A DNA stretch of 64,000 bases, from the NCBI RefSeq assembly GCF_000165425.1, contig NW_001799466.1, positions 186,001 through 250,000 on the forward strand, given 5' to 3'. The position numbers were made by a program, and so were the translations under genes. This DNA is from Paramecium tetraurelia (taxonomy: Eukaryota; Ciliophora; Oligohymenophorea; Peniculida; Parameciidae). How positions within the stretch are numbered: the first letter of the stretch is position 1; each line of letters begins with the position of its first letter. The notes below the pieces were generated by a model, which saw nothing but the letters and a program-made list of their open reading frames with translations, had not been told where the DNA came from and did no database searches. Positions 9,982-21,000 of the stretch are shown here, piece after piece.

Positions 9982-12030
9982 ATGAGTTATTCCAATAAGG
10001 AGAATATAGATGATACTCAGATATTGATGGATCAGGAGGAAGTGCTTGAATTTGTTAAACAATTGAAAACGATGAACAAACAATTTATTAGTTAAATCAA
10101 GCAACTGATTCGAGAGAAAGAGAGAGTACAAATAGTTGATTTAGGAACTGCAAAGTCAGTTGCAAAGAAAGTAGCGAGTAGTTATAACAGTAAGAGTTGA
10201 TAATCCAGGAGTGTGAACTATAAGGTAGCATTTGTATAGGTTATTGTAGTTAGAGTCATGCAGGTCGAATTATGAAGAACAAGTTAATCGGTTGGAAGTA
10301 GAGTTGAAATTAAATTAAATGGTGTTCTAGGTTGAACTGAGTCAGCAGAAATAGGAGATAGTGGATCTAAGTGATAAATTGAAAAGCACTCAATAAGGTT
10401 ACTCAACTACTGTGGCTACTTCATTTTTATAAACATCTTTTAATTAGAAATAAGATAGTTTATTCAAAGTATGAGTAGTTGAATAACTTTAGGATAGTCA
10501 TACACTAGAGAGTGTGGGTTAAACAGAAGGGGAATATAGCATCATGTCTAATAAGAATAGAGGGTAGAAAATGATGTTGAAGATAATATAAGATCCCATA
10601 ACTAATATAAAGAAATAGAAGGAAATAATTAAAAGAGAAATTACTTAATGGTAAGATGAGTTCCTAAAGAAAGAAGGTCGACCACCTTCTATTAATGATA
10701 AATAATCGATCAGTACAAAGTTTTATCAATACACTATATTGAAGAAATAATTAAATGATCGAAGCACTGTCATATAGGATAGCACAGATTGCAAGAATGT
10801 GAGTGTTTAATGCAATTTGATAGATGCATCATAGATATATTAATTTGCAAGAATAAATGAAATAGAAAACTAATGAAATTAAGAGACTGAGTTTGTCGTG
10901 AATTGGAAGATTTAAAAGGGAAAGTGAAAGTGTATTGCAGAGTAAGACCATCGAATAGTTTAGATAAAATAAAAGGTATCAATTGAAAGTAGCATAGATT
11001 GCGAGGTTTAATTTATAGATGAGTAGCATATCTCATTGAAATAGAAAGTTTTCAATTTCGACAACTGCTTTAATCAACAATCTACTCAAAAAGATGTATA
11101 TGAAGAGATACAGTAATCCCTCTAAGCAATATTCCATGGCTATAATTTGTGTATTTTCGCTTATGGTCAAACTGGCAGTGGCAAGACTTACACAATGTTT
11201 GGTACAAAATAACAACCTGGAGTTATACCCAATTTAATAGAGGATATCTATGCTTATATTAAAAGAAACAACTTAGATTGTTCTATTATCGTTAATTCTT
11301 TGGAGATATACAAAGAAAATATCATAGATTTACTAAATGACTAATAAGGTTCTTTATCTCTGGAACTTAAGGAGAATGCGAGTGGGTAAGTGTTTGTTTA
11401 GAATCTTACCAATATCAAAGTGCAAAATATGTATGAACTTATGAATTTGATTGAGTTTGCATCTTCAAAAAGAAGATAAAGTTTAACTGAGATGAACGAT
11501 TCCAGTTCAAGATCTCATATGTGCACTCAACTTGTAATTGAAACCTTTAATAAAATTACTTAATAGGTATGATAAAATATTGATTTGTAGAAATTCATCA
11601 GTAGAGTGAATCTGATTGATTTGGCTGGCTCAGAAAGGTGTAACAAATCAAGACTTAAACAAAATCAATTGGAGGAAGCCAAATACATCAACAAAAGTCT
11701 CTCTGCTCTTAATGATGTGATGATAGCACTATCGACAAAGAGTAGTTTCATTCCATATAGGAACAGTAAACTCACTTATTTGATGAGGGAATTCCTAGGA
11801 GGAAATGTATTGTTTAATTATCATTGTAGTCAAAAACAATCATGATCATCAATATCTCTCCTTCCTTTATCAACTTAGATGAATCAATGAGTTCCTTGTA
11901 ATATGGGCAAAAAGTTAAATAAATAACTAATTAACCCATTAAGAATTTAGAACCAGTGGAACAACTAAAGAAATTATAAAAAGTATGTAATTAGCATGAT
12001 GAAAATACGTAATTAAGATAATAAAAGTGA
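9982..12030 (+). CDS. Kinesin-14-type (C-terminal motor) kinesin
   Basis: Nine exons give about 620 residues. Introns: 10171-10190, 10225-10253, 10469-10492, 10799-10823, 10891-10909, 10976-10997, 11567-11590, 11807-11829. Residues 1-290 are a coiled-coil stalk; the motor fills the rest, from LKGKVKVYCRVRPSN. Visible motifs: P-loop AYGQTGSGKTYTMFG, switch I NDSSSRSH, switch II LIDLAGSER, and KYINKSLSALNDVM with IPYRNSKLTYLM. A C-terminal motor preceded by a stalk and a KGKVKVYCRVRP neck is typical of minus-end-directed kinesin-14. The 19-nt intron 10891-10909 is at the short limit and is needed to avoid a TGA. Likely spindle or ciliary transport role, not specified by sequence. Confidence 0.9.
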
Positions 12031-12042
12031 TTTATTTTATAT

Positions 12043-13226
12043 ATGCAATAATCTCAATACTAGATCTGTGTGTTAGGAAGTGCGAATTCTGATCATTTCC
12101 TTGAAGTTGAAGACTTTCCTAAAGAAGGAGAGACTATCGCTTCTAAGGTAAGCCATCATTCGATCTTATTAGAAATCCTATTTAAAAAATGGAGGCAAGG
12201 GGGCTAATCAAGCAGTTGCATCGGCTCTGCTTAAATCCAAGATCATCTTTGCAGGTCAAATTGGAAAGGATGAGCTTGGCTAATTGTTAGTCAAAGAAAT
12301 GACATTGGCAGGAGTAGATTTAACTGCCCTTAGAAAAGTAGATGAATAAACAGGATAGGCCATAATTCTGTTAAATAAGAAAGGAGAAAATCTTATCATC
12401 ATCGTTGCAGGAGCTAATGGATATTATGAAACCTTGGATGTCTTACCACAGGAATACCAATAAGCTATTGAATCATCAGATTTATTGTAATTACAAATGG
12501 AAGTACCACAGTCCATCAACATCTTGGCTGCTAAATATGTAAGAATTATACTAATAGATAGATGAGCCAAAATGATAAGATTACAGTTTTGGATTGCGGA
12601 GGCAAAGCTGAGAAATTAAAGAGTGATTTCCTTGAGAAATTGACAATTGTGAGTCCCAACGAAACAGAATTGGAGCGTATCTTAGGAGAAGATCTTAATA
12701 TGGATGCAGATTCAAATGCAGAAGAGTAAGAATTAGTTCATATTCTATAGGTTTCTTACCAAAACCATACATGACAAGGTGTTCACTCGTTATCCAGATT
12801 TAATTGTTCTATTGAAGTTAGGTTCGAATGGAAGTATGCTTGTGACTAAAGGATATAGTGTAAGATGTCAAACAGTGACACAATTAAGTAGATATCTTAT
12901 TACAATTACATTTTAGACCCTAACATTTTGGAAGAGTACAAAATCGTCGATACTGTTGGTGCTGGTGATTGTTTCACTTCTGCATTTACTGTGTCATTTT
13001 ACAATTCCTTAATTGAGTTTGGACCAGCCAGAATTTCAAGTAATTATCAATGAATATTCTCGTAGCTCTGAGAAAGATAGACGTTGAAACACAAAAGAAA
13101 TTGTTCTACAAGGCCATGCATTTCGGAAGTGCTTCTGCATTCTTGTGCATTACTAAACATGGTGCTATGCCATCAATGCCAAAGTTTGAGACAGTAGACA
13201 ATTTCATCAAGAAGTATTTCCCATGA
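12043..13226 (+). CDS. PfkB-family sugar kinase, ribokinase-like
   Basis: Six exons give 351 residues. Introns: 12148-12172, 12539-12561, 12726-12750, 12888-12916, 13040-13065. The N-terminal motif NGGKGANQAVASALL is the ribokinase glycine signature, with a preceding VLGSANSDHFLEVEDFP strand. The C-terminal catalytic signature is DTVGAGDCFTSAF, holding the catalytic Asp and anion hole. Length and both signatures match ribokinase (ATP + ribose to ribose 5-phosphate) better than fructokinase or adenosine kinase, but sugar choice cannot be proven. A short cytosolic N-terminus with no presequence is seen. It starts only 12 bp after the kinesin stop, so its promoter must lie in the kinesin 3' end. 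Confidence 0.9.
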
Positions 13227-13262
13227 AATAGAAATTATAAAATAATTACAATATAGAATATT

Positions 13263-15243
13263 ATGTCAGAAGGAATTTATACAGAGACTTTGAAGGATAA
13301 GTTTACTCTATCTCCATTTGAAAAGTACTCTAAATACGGCAGATTTCCCTTTAAGTTTCTAATCTCTTGTACATTAGTTTTCCTAACCACTTTACAAGTG
13401 ATATTGATCTCTGAACATTACACATATAATAATTCAGGACAAATAATTTAATTTGGTACAGTATGTCTATATAGTAATAGTGGCATTATTTTTGAATGCG
13501 GATGAACCTATGAATAATAAAATTACTTTACTTACAATCGATGACTTTTAGGATTCCTTGAATAATACTCTCAATAATCTGGCCAATATTGATGATATCA
13601 CAGTTTAGGATACTAAAATTTTAGGTAATACCTTCTTTTAGATCAATTATAATTATCCTTTTGAAGCATACAGAATTGATTATCCTTTTATGCGAAATGT
13701 TACTTTGGGTAAACCATTACTCGACCCATTTGACTTAGAAGATGATGATCAAATACGTGATTTTTGGACTAATGCTTATGAATTAACACTGACTGTGAAC
13801 TAAATCAAAGTAGAATCATAATAGCGATCTGCTTGTTGGGATCTCTAGATTACATATTAATTCATTAATTATGGCTATATTGATGCCACCATTACTACAA
13901 TAGGGGGGATTTGTGCAGAAAACAGAGAAGAAGGACATGGATCTGCATTCAATAGTGCTGCTGTTAGAATAGATAATATGTTGTTGTAATTGAGTATAAT
14001 TTTATTGGCATTTATTGATGTTTGTTTGGGAGTCAAATATATTTATGAAGTTATTGAAATGTACACAAATAACATTTCAAAATTGAAGAAAAAAAGAAAG
14101 TTCAAAGTTCCTGAATACAAATTATATAAAAATCAGAATCTCACAACATTAAAGATCATCTTAACTGAATAAAAGCCTTGGGAGTAATTGACAATAAAGG
14201 AAAAGCTATTGTTTTTTGATCTATTTTTACCCATTAGAATCTTAGGGAATATCATTTAACTAATATCAGCTGGTATACTAATATCTGAGACTTTCATAAG
14301 AGTTGATGGTTTGTCTTAATATGATGAGTTGATGGCTGGATTGGGTTGCTTTTTCGCATGGTTTTCAATAGTGAAATACTTGGATTACTATGAAGAATTG
14401 CATTTAATTGCATCAGTATTAGAGTCATCTATTTTACCAGTGTGTATGGCTATTTTAAATTTCTTACCAGTCTTTTTAGGCTATGCTCTGTTGGGTATGT
14501 GTTTGTTTAGCGATTCTCATTAGTTTGTGAGTTTATCGTCTTCAATAAATGCTCTATTTTCATTGATTTATGGAGATTCAATATCTGATGTGGCTAGAGA
14601 TAGTTCTAGAGGGGTTAGCTTAGAATTGTCATTGATTTACATAGTCACTTATATTTTATTGTTCTTATTTGCTGTGCACAACATTATGGTGGCTTTGATA
14701 AAGGAGTAGTTGGAAATTCGTAAGGATTTGATATTCCAGGAGAAGGAGTTGATGAATCAATTGGACATGAGTAACAACTATTAGTATTAAATGTATTTGA
14801 TGAAACAGACAACTATGATGAATCGTAGTGTAATGAAGGATGATTTTGGTTCAATGATGCAATCTTAAAGTGGGAATAATCAATAACAATAGATGAACAA
14901 GTAGATCTCTTTGAAATCGATAACGAAGTTGGCGATGTTGCATAAACAGAAGTCAGCTGATGTTTCTAAATAGGAGATGGAGAACAATTGGAAGCAAATT
15001 TGTAAAGAGGAGATGTAAAACCATTATATTTATAATATATTGATATCAACAATAGCTGAGACTAAGAATATTTTGAGCAATGTGGAATTGGAGTTGTGGA
15101 ATGATATTGATTCTAGTCCATTTACTGTGATTGATAAGAAGGAGATAATCACACTGTATTGTTCCTAGTTGATTAAGAAACATCAGAAAATGAGGAATAT
15201 CTTTAATAAAACAAAGTAAATAAGCTAAAATTTGAAACAATGA
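13263..15243 (+). CDS. Mucolipin (TRPML)-type cation channel
   Basis: 653 residues with one 19-nt intron (13456-13474). TM1 is KFLISCTLVFLTTLQVILIS. A large extracytosolic loop of about 180 residues follows, then five more hydrophobic segments from about residue 235 on. The pore region reads FVSLSSSINALFSLIYGDSI; its position between the last two TMs and the preceding FLPVFLGYALLGMCLF match the PKD/TRPML channel domain. The C-terminal 180 residues are cytosolic, Gln/Met-rich and partly coiled. By family it is an endolysosomal or surface Ca2+/cation channel gated by lipids or pH. The selectivity residues are poorly conserved with animals, so permeability is uncertain. Confidence 0.82.
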
Positions 15244-15274
15244 AATGAGTATAATTATTAATAATTAGTATTTG

Positions 15275-16117
15275 TCAACATGGAATATTTTCTCTTCTTG
15301 CTTGTTTTTTGGTCAGACAGAACTTGACTTTGTGTCTTCTAGAGGGTGATTGTGTGTTTAATTAACTACCAAGTTGCAAGCTGCAAATGCTCTGTCGACT
15401 CGAGTTAAGAGACGAGGGGTTTTTCAAAATGCTTTTGGGTGTAGTAATCGAACTTTGGGACTTTGATTTGTCTGATAATTCTAATTGTAACAAGGAGGAT
15501 TGGGGATTGTTTCTTTTAGATTTATTATTGATTTTGTTTCTTGATTGTCTCAGTAAATATTGCTGATTATATTGATTCATGGTGTTGCTCACTATTTTCG
15601 ATCTCTCTTTTCGGGTTTCTGAGAGGTGATGATTGGAATCTTATTTTTGGCCTAGATGTAACTCCAAATTAGAATTGTAAGAGTCATTGGAGTAGTATGA
15701 AAACTAAGATCTCTTTTTCGAGGTGAATCTGTGAGGGACAGAAGGGGAAAGTGCTTCTTTATTCAGTTTGGAGAACTTGGATTTTGCATATTGAGGTTCA
15801 TTGATTGCATCTCCTTGATCTAGGAGTATTTGTGGTATGGCATCTTGCAATGAAGAGAAGTTATTTGAAATTAGAGACTGTTGTTAAGAAGGTTGAGTAG
15901 GTTTGGTGGATGAGGATTGCTATTCAGTGATAAGATTCAGAATATGTTGTTTTTTGTAAGAAATCTCGCGTTTAAAGTGATACTTTTATTTGCTCAATAG
16001 CCAATCCATCTTCTGATCCAGACCCAATTCCTCAGGCTCATTAATATCATTGAGATCGAAATCGTCCTTCATCATGCCAGAAGTGTGTCTTAATTTTTCT
16101 CGATTACGAAATGACAT
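15275..16117 (-). CDS. Ser/Asn/Gln-rich protein, unrecognised
   Basis: An intronless frame of 280 residues. It begins MSFRNREKLRHTSG and continues acidic (KDDFDLNDINEPEELGL), then low-complexity Ser/Gln/Asn. The last third is basic, with TTPKSILKNPSSLNSS and a terminal SPSRRHKVKF. HKVKF fits the RVxF-type docking motif for protein phosphatase 1, and the Ser-Pro/Thr-Pro sites suggest phosphorylation; both are inference from short motifs. No globular domain is seen, so the protein is probably disordered. The start at 16117 is only 14 bp from the ATG of the divergent nucleoplasmin-like gene; a downstream in-frame Met (MMKDDF) could also serve. Confidence 0.65.
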
Positions 16118-16131
16118 ATATTTAATTAAAT

Positions 16132-16508
16132 ATGTTTTGGGGTGTAAAATTATAAAATGGATAAATCAAAACCATAAAGGCCAATCTGATAATCACCAAC
16201 CTCTGTGGTCTTGGCACAGTGAGACTCAATAACATAATGATTGCGACGCTGACAACCAAGTAGGTTTGATACTCATAATATAAGAAAAGCCCCAACTTTT
16301 GGTTGATTATAAAATAAATGGAGAATTCACATTGTAAAGCGAGGGAGGTGATGTTGATGTGTGTGGGTACTATGCTGACAAGGAGTCTTTGGACGAGTAG
16401 GATTTGCAATAATTATCGATTAAAGCATAATCAATGTAAAGTGAGGAACAGTTGGATGCCATATTTAAGGAGCAATTAAGAAATATATAGAAAATGCTCA
16501 AAAAATGA
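16132..16508 (+). CDS. Nucleoplasmin-like (FKBP-NPL) histone chaperone domain protein
   Basis: About 116 residues from two exons (intron 16260-16284, 25 nt). MFWGVKLQNGQIKTIK, then ANLIITNLCGLG, IATLTT, KPQLLVDYKING and GGDVDVCGYYADKE give the strand order of the nucleoplasmin-like fold found in FKBP39/53 and plant HD2 proteins. An acidic helical tail follows (SEEQLDAIFKEQLRNIQ). By family it would form oligomers that bind histones in the nucleus. The frame after the intron is off by one base: the sense strand has AAAA at 16285-16288 and AAA would give the expected KKPQLL. Otherwise the model meets TGA within eight codons. Its start is 14 bp from the divergent gene. Confidence 0.65.
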
Positions 16509-16599
16509 GGTTTAATTAGTGCTTATTGTTATAAATTTAATATAATTTGGATTTATATGGGAATAAACAAATAAAATTTAATAATTAAAAATCTTTTTA

Positions 16600-17830
16600 A
16601 TGGCTAACATACCATAGCAATAATATTCAACACCATCAAATTTACCTTCATACAATAGAGATCAATCCACTTACCAATAACCAACCTTGGGATAATAGCA
16701 AGTTCCATAGAGTAATTATCAACCTCAACAATCTGCTGAGAAAGGATTACAATACTTGCCTTAACAACAAGGTATATTGCCACAAAATGTTTAAACACAA
16801 CCATTGTATGGACAACCACAAGTTGGAATCGTAGGATAACCATTCACTCAACAACCCATATTTGGCCAATCCTAAATTTAACAACTACCCCAACAAACAG
16901 TGGAAACCCAATAAGGACAAGTGGTAAAGGGACAGTCCAGAATTGAATACATTCCATATGAGAGAACAATTACGGAATACGAAGAAGTGAGAAGACAAGT
17001 GCAAGTACCCATCACTAAATAAGTCACCGACTATTATGCAGTCCAATATGACATCGAATACATCCCTTAAGTTATTCAGGAGAAGTAAGTCGAATACGTC
17101 CCAGTTGAACGAGTAGCAGAAAGAACTGAATACTACACAGTCGAGAGATAAAACGTAATCTAATAAGTATGACTCAATCATAAGACTTAGCCTGTCGGAT
17201 ATCAATCATCTCAAGTCCAAACTTCCTATGCACCAGTCTAAACTCAACAATTCACTCAACAGTATACCCAATATGTCCCACCTTAACAAACCATTGCATA
17301 CTAATAGCCAGTCCAAATTTAATAGCAATATCAAACCAGAGAAGTCATTCATTAACCAATTGTCCAATAATCCTATCTACAACAAAGAGAAGTCATACCA
17401 TAACAACAAGTCTAAGTCCAATAGTCAGTGGCATTACAACCAACCATCCCAACCACTCAATATTTACCACAACAACAATATCAAACCCAACCCTAATTGC
17501 AAATAGCTTAAGTAATCACCTCATATACATAAATAGACTGTGCCATTGAATTATGGACAATAAATCTAAACAATTTAAACTCAATAACAACCAATCGTCA
17601 ATCCAGCCACCCAACCAACCACCTAAATTAATCAAGGATATTCCATCCCTGTTACCTAAACCTAAGCTCCCCAATATTCAGTCTATGGACAGCAATCCCT
17701 TGGTCCTCAATAGCCTAAAACTTAATAGCCTCTAGCTCAAACTACACAATACAACCCTTAATTGTAACAGACTGTTGCACCAGCATAAGTATCTAGTTAT
17801 AATTATACATCAGTTCGCTTAATCAGTACC

Positions 17831-17864
<34 letters not shown>

Positions 17865-18008
17865 TAACAATCCATCCCTCAAGATATGGGAAGAACCAGA
17901 CCTTATCAATAAGGCCAGTTGCCTCAATAACCATCCCAACCTCAATAGGCTGGCACAGCATAGAAATAAAATAAAGAAAAATCATTCTTGGAGAAATTGT
18001 TCGATTGA
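16600..18008 (+). CDS. Alveolin-like, Gln-rich cortical protein
   Basis: Four exons give 444 residues; introns 17167-17190, 17512-17536 and 17789-17813. Residues about 1-105 are Gln/Pro/Tyr-rich. The core (about 106-190) has charged repeats of alveolin type: IEYIPYERTITEYEEV, RRQVQVPITKQVTDYY, DIEYIPQVIQEKQVEYV, PVERVAERTEYYTVER. Alveolins form the membrane skeleton beneath the alveolar sacs in ciliates, apicomplexans and dinoflagellates. The rest is Gln-rich spacer with PQQ/YQ units and a 14-residue poly-Gln run encoded by pure TAA repeats (17832-17861), then KEKSFLEKLFD at the end. No signal peptide or TM, as expected of a subpellicular protein. The alveolin call rests on the repeat pattern. 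Confidence 0.8.
17832..17861. repeat. TAA trinucleotide repeat encoding poly-Gln
   Basis: About ten uninterrupted TAA units inside the alveolin-like gene, in the Gln frame. In the standard code these would be stops; here they form a poly-Gln run that can expand by slippage. Confidence 0.9.
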
Positions 18009-18046
18009 TTATTTTTGCATAAAATACATAAATATAATTAAAATAT

Positions 18047-21000
18047 ATGAATTATCTTTTTATAATCGGCTCTTTGATAATATATTCAATTTTTGGTGAA
18101 TTAATATTGCTCACGAAAGGAGATCATTATCATGAGATTTTTGATATTAACAAATATGAAATTTCCACAGATTGCAACGAGAAACACATTTAAATCCAGG
18201 AACACAAAGTCAATGAGTAGGTTCAATTGTTAGAGAAAACCTAAATAGAACAAGTACTCTCATATCATATAACCTAGATTGTCTACTACCCAAATGATTA
18301 GAATACCATACTCATCTTGGAGAAGATAGGTAAAATCACCATACTCTTCAAGGATAATCAATAATTCAATTCTCCCTTCAAAGAATTGGGAACAGTCGAT
18401 CTCAACACCAAGGGTCTACCTGATTTCACCTGTAGCGATATGACTCAATACTCACTCGACATATTTATAGCTGTCTGCAAATCAGAAAATGATATTTACA
18501 TCTCCATAATTGAATGCATCGCTGAAGATAATAAATATTTATCCGGTTGCTATTCACATCTGTACTTAAATTCAGAGTAACTGAACAATTGCGATAACTT
18601 AAATATCATCACTGAGAGTTCTTGGAGAGTCAAAGATCCTGAGTATTTTAGCATTTATTGTTCCTCCCAAGACAATTTTAAAGTCAACAGACCACTATTA
18701 ATTGGTAAATTTAATAATCAAGCTAATTCTATATAAATGGCTAGACTTACCAGTTCAATCAATGAAATTGAAAAAATATCCTTTTTCGATGACAACACCC
18801 TTATGATATTAGATCATCGATCAGCATTGCATGTTTTTAGATTTGCATTCACAGATGATGGTGACATCACCTACGAACAATTATTGTGGTAATTGTTTTT
18901 ACCGAATGAATTATTTTATGCACTCAGCTACTCCCATGAACAATATGCCATCAGATTCCCACCCATCGGAATCATAGAGAATGACATTCAATATAGCATC
19001 GTAATACTGAGCGATCATTTTATATATGAATTAGCTTTACCTCAATAATCGAAAGATTTTTTCTTTACTGCACTCCCAATTAATGATAAGATTAGCATTC
19101 GCAATATACTCAGTGATAAGTAGATCAAAAAGGGATAAATTCAATATGATGAGTAGTTCTATTATGTTTGCTTTACTTACATTTAAAATTCTATAGAATG
19201 TTATAGAATTAATAGACATCAATCCTACACTGAAAAATTATTACTTCGAAATAAATACCAACACCCCATGCTATTAACATATCCTGTTTCCTTTTCCACC
19301 ATAACTGGACAGACCAACATTTTGATAACTCAATAGATGAATCAAACCAAGGCAGTTTTAAGTTTAATTAAAAATGAAATTGAAAGAATAACTGTAGTCT
19401 CCACATCCAACGATGAATTTCTTTGTTCTATTGTGTTAATTCCTCAAGAAACTTCAAAGTGTAATATTATGTAGAATCGGAATCAGAAAATTACACTTAT
19501 GATATATAATCAAAATTTTGAAAGCACCAATTTATACAAAATAGACCATTTGTAAAATTACAACTTTCCAAATACCGATTCAACTGTCCTATATTCTACT
19601 TTAATAAGAGGGCCTGCTGCTGTGCTTTAACCCAAGAGCGATAAGAAAAGTAAGAAGTATTAATATTTTAGATTAGATGTTGAAGTCATAAGCCTTTCTG
19701 GCTTCGGGTATGAAATGTGGGAAGACTTGTATCAGAACTTTATCTAGCATTCTCGCATTCCTATTAGATCGTTTTTAGATAAAGGATTCAGAACCATATT
19801 CTTACAGATAGATTAAGTCAAAATGATAATTTAATAGGAAATTACAAATACAATTTATTTTACTCAGAAAATCTATTCCTTAAATTGTTCATCAGTCAAC
19901 ATTGTGAAGAATATAGTCAGCATCTCTCCATATTATATAATATTCTATTAAAAAACAACTTATTACACAGTCTTGAAAATGCTGAGAGTGGAAGAAGATT
20001 TATTGGAGTATGAATGTAAGAATGTTGAGTATCCACTCCACGATTAATAGCATGAAGTATTTGTAGACTTGGATTACATAAATTTATTTTTCACCACAAA
20101 CAACACAATCTATTATACTGACATTTATTTTAAAGGTGTGGTTACAATAGAAATTGATCGTAAATTTAGATAATTAAATTTTCAATTTTTAAAGAATGAC
20201 ATCATTCTAGGAAGTCATCAAAATAAATTATATTAGATCCAACTGACAAATCATTTTCAAGCAAATCATTTTAAGACAACTATTTCAGAAATAGAATTGG
20301 GTCAGTTGAGTCATAATTTTAAATTCTTTGTTTTGCAACTCAGAAAACCAATATTGACATTAGTTGTTGTAGATGACAGAATAACTCTATACACAATAGA
20401 TAATTTATAGGATATCAAGTTTGATTCTATGCTACCCTAATTCAATAGCATTATTAATGCTAATGAAACACATCTAAATTATTATATGTTAATAGTACCA
20501 ACCAATAAGCCAAATGAATTGTATATATATGATTTGTCAAAGACTGGATCAGATAGATTACATGCAATTCACAAATATCCAATTGAATCATAACCGATAA
20601 CGATATGCTATCCAAAAATGCTTTCCTTCCTATATTGTTTGTAATTTGCAAATGCTGACATAAATTGCTACTTTAATAAAATGCTTGAATTCGAACTGAT
20701 TGCTTCTGATCCTACCAACATTGATAATTAATTCTCAGTTGCAATCAATGCCTAATCTGCATTAAGTTACAGTGTGCAAAGTACTATTATATAAATTAAT
20801 ATTATAGAAACCCTCACTATCAATGGTAGTTTTAGATATTAGGATACAATGATAGAGAAGAGCGTAAAAATGTTGGAAGAAATTGACATCTACAAGACTA
20901 ATTATACAACTGAATTAAAAATCATGGATTATTATTCTGGTCCTATTTTCAATTATTAATTGTAAAGTGCCAAAGACTACAACATAAAAATGGTGCCATT

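Noticed and set aside
10190-10208. 19-nt intron in the kinesin stalk starting GTAAGAG
   Set aside because: It leads to a TGA in frame; the pair 10171-10190 and 10225-10253 gives an open, coiled-coil-compatible frame and correct total length.
16885-17205. 106-codon minus-strand ORF
   Set aside because: It is the antisense shadow of the alveolin-like gene and has no family features.
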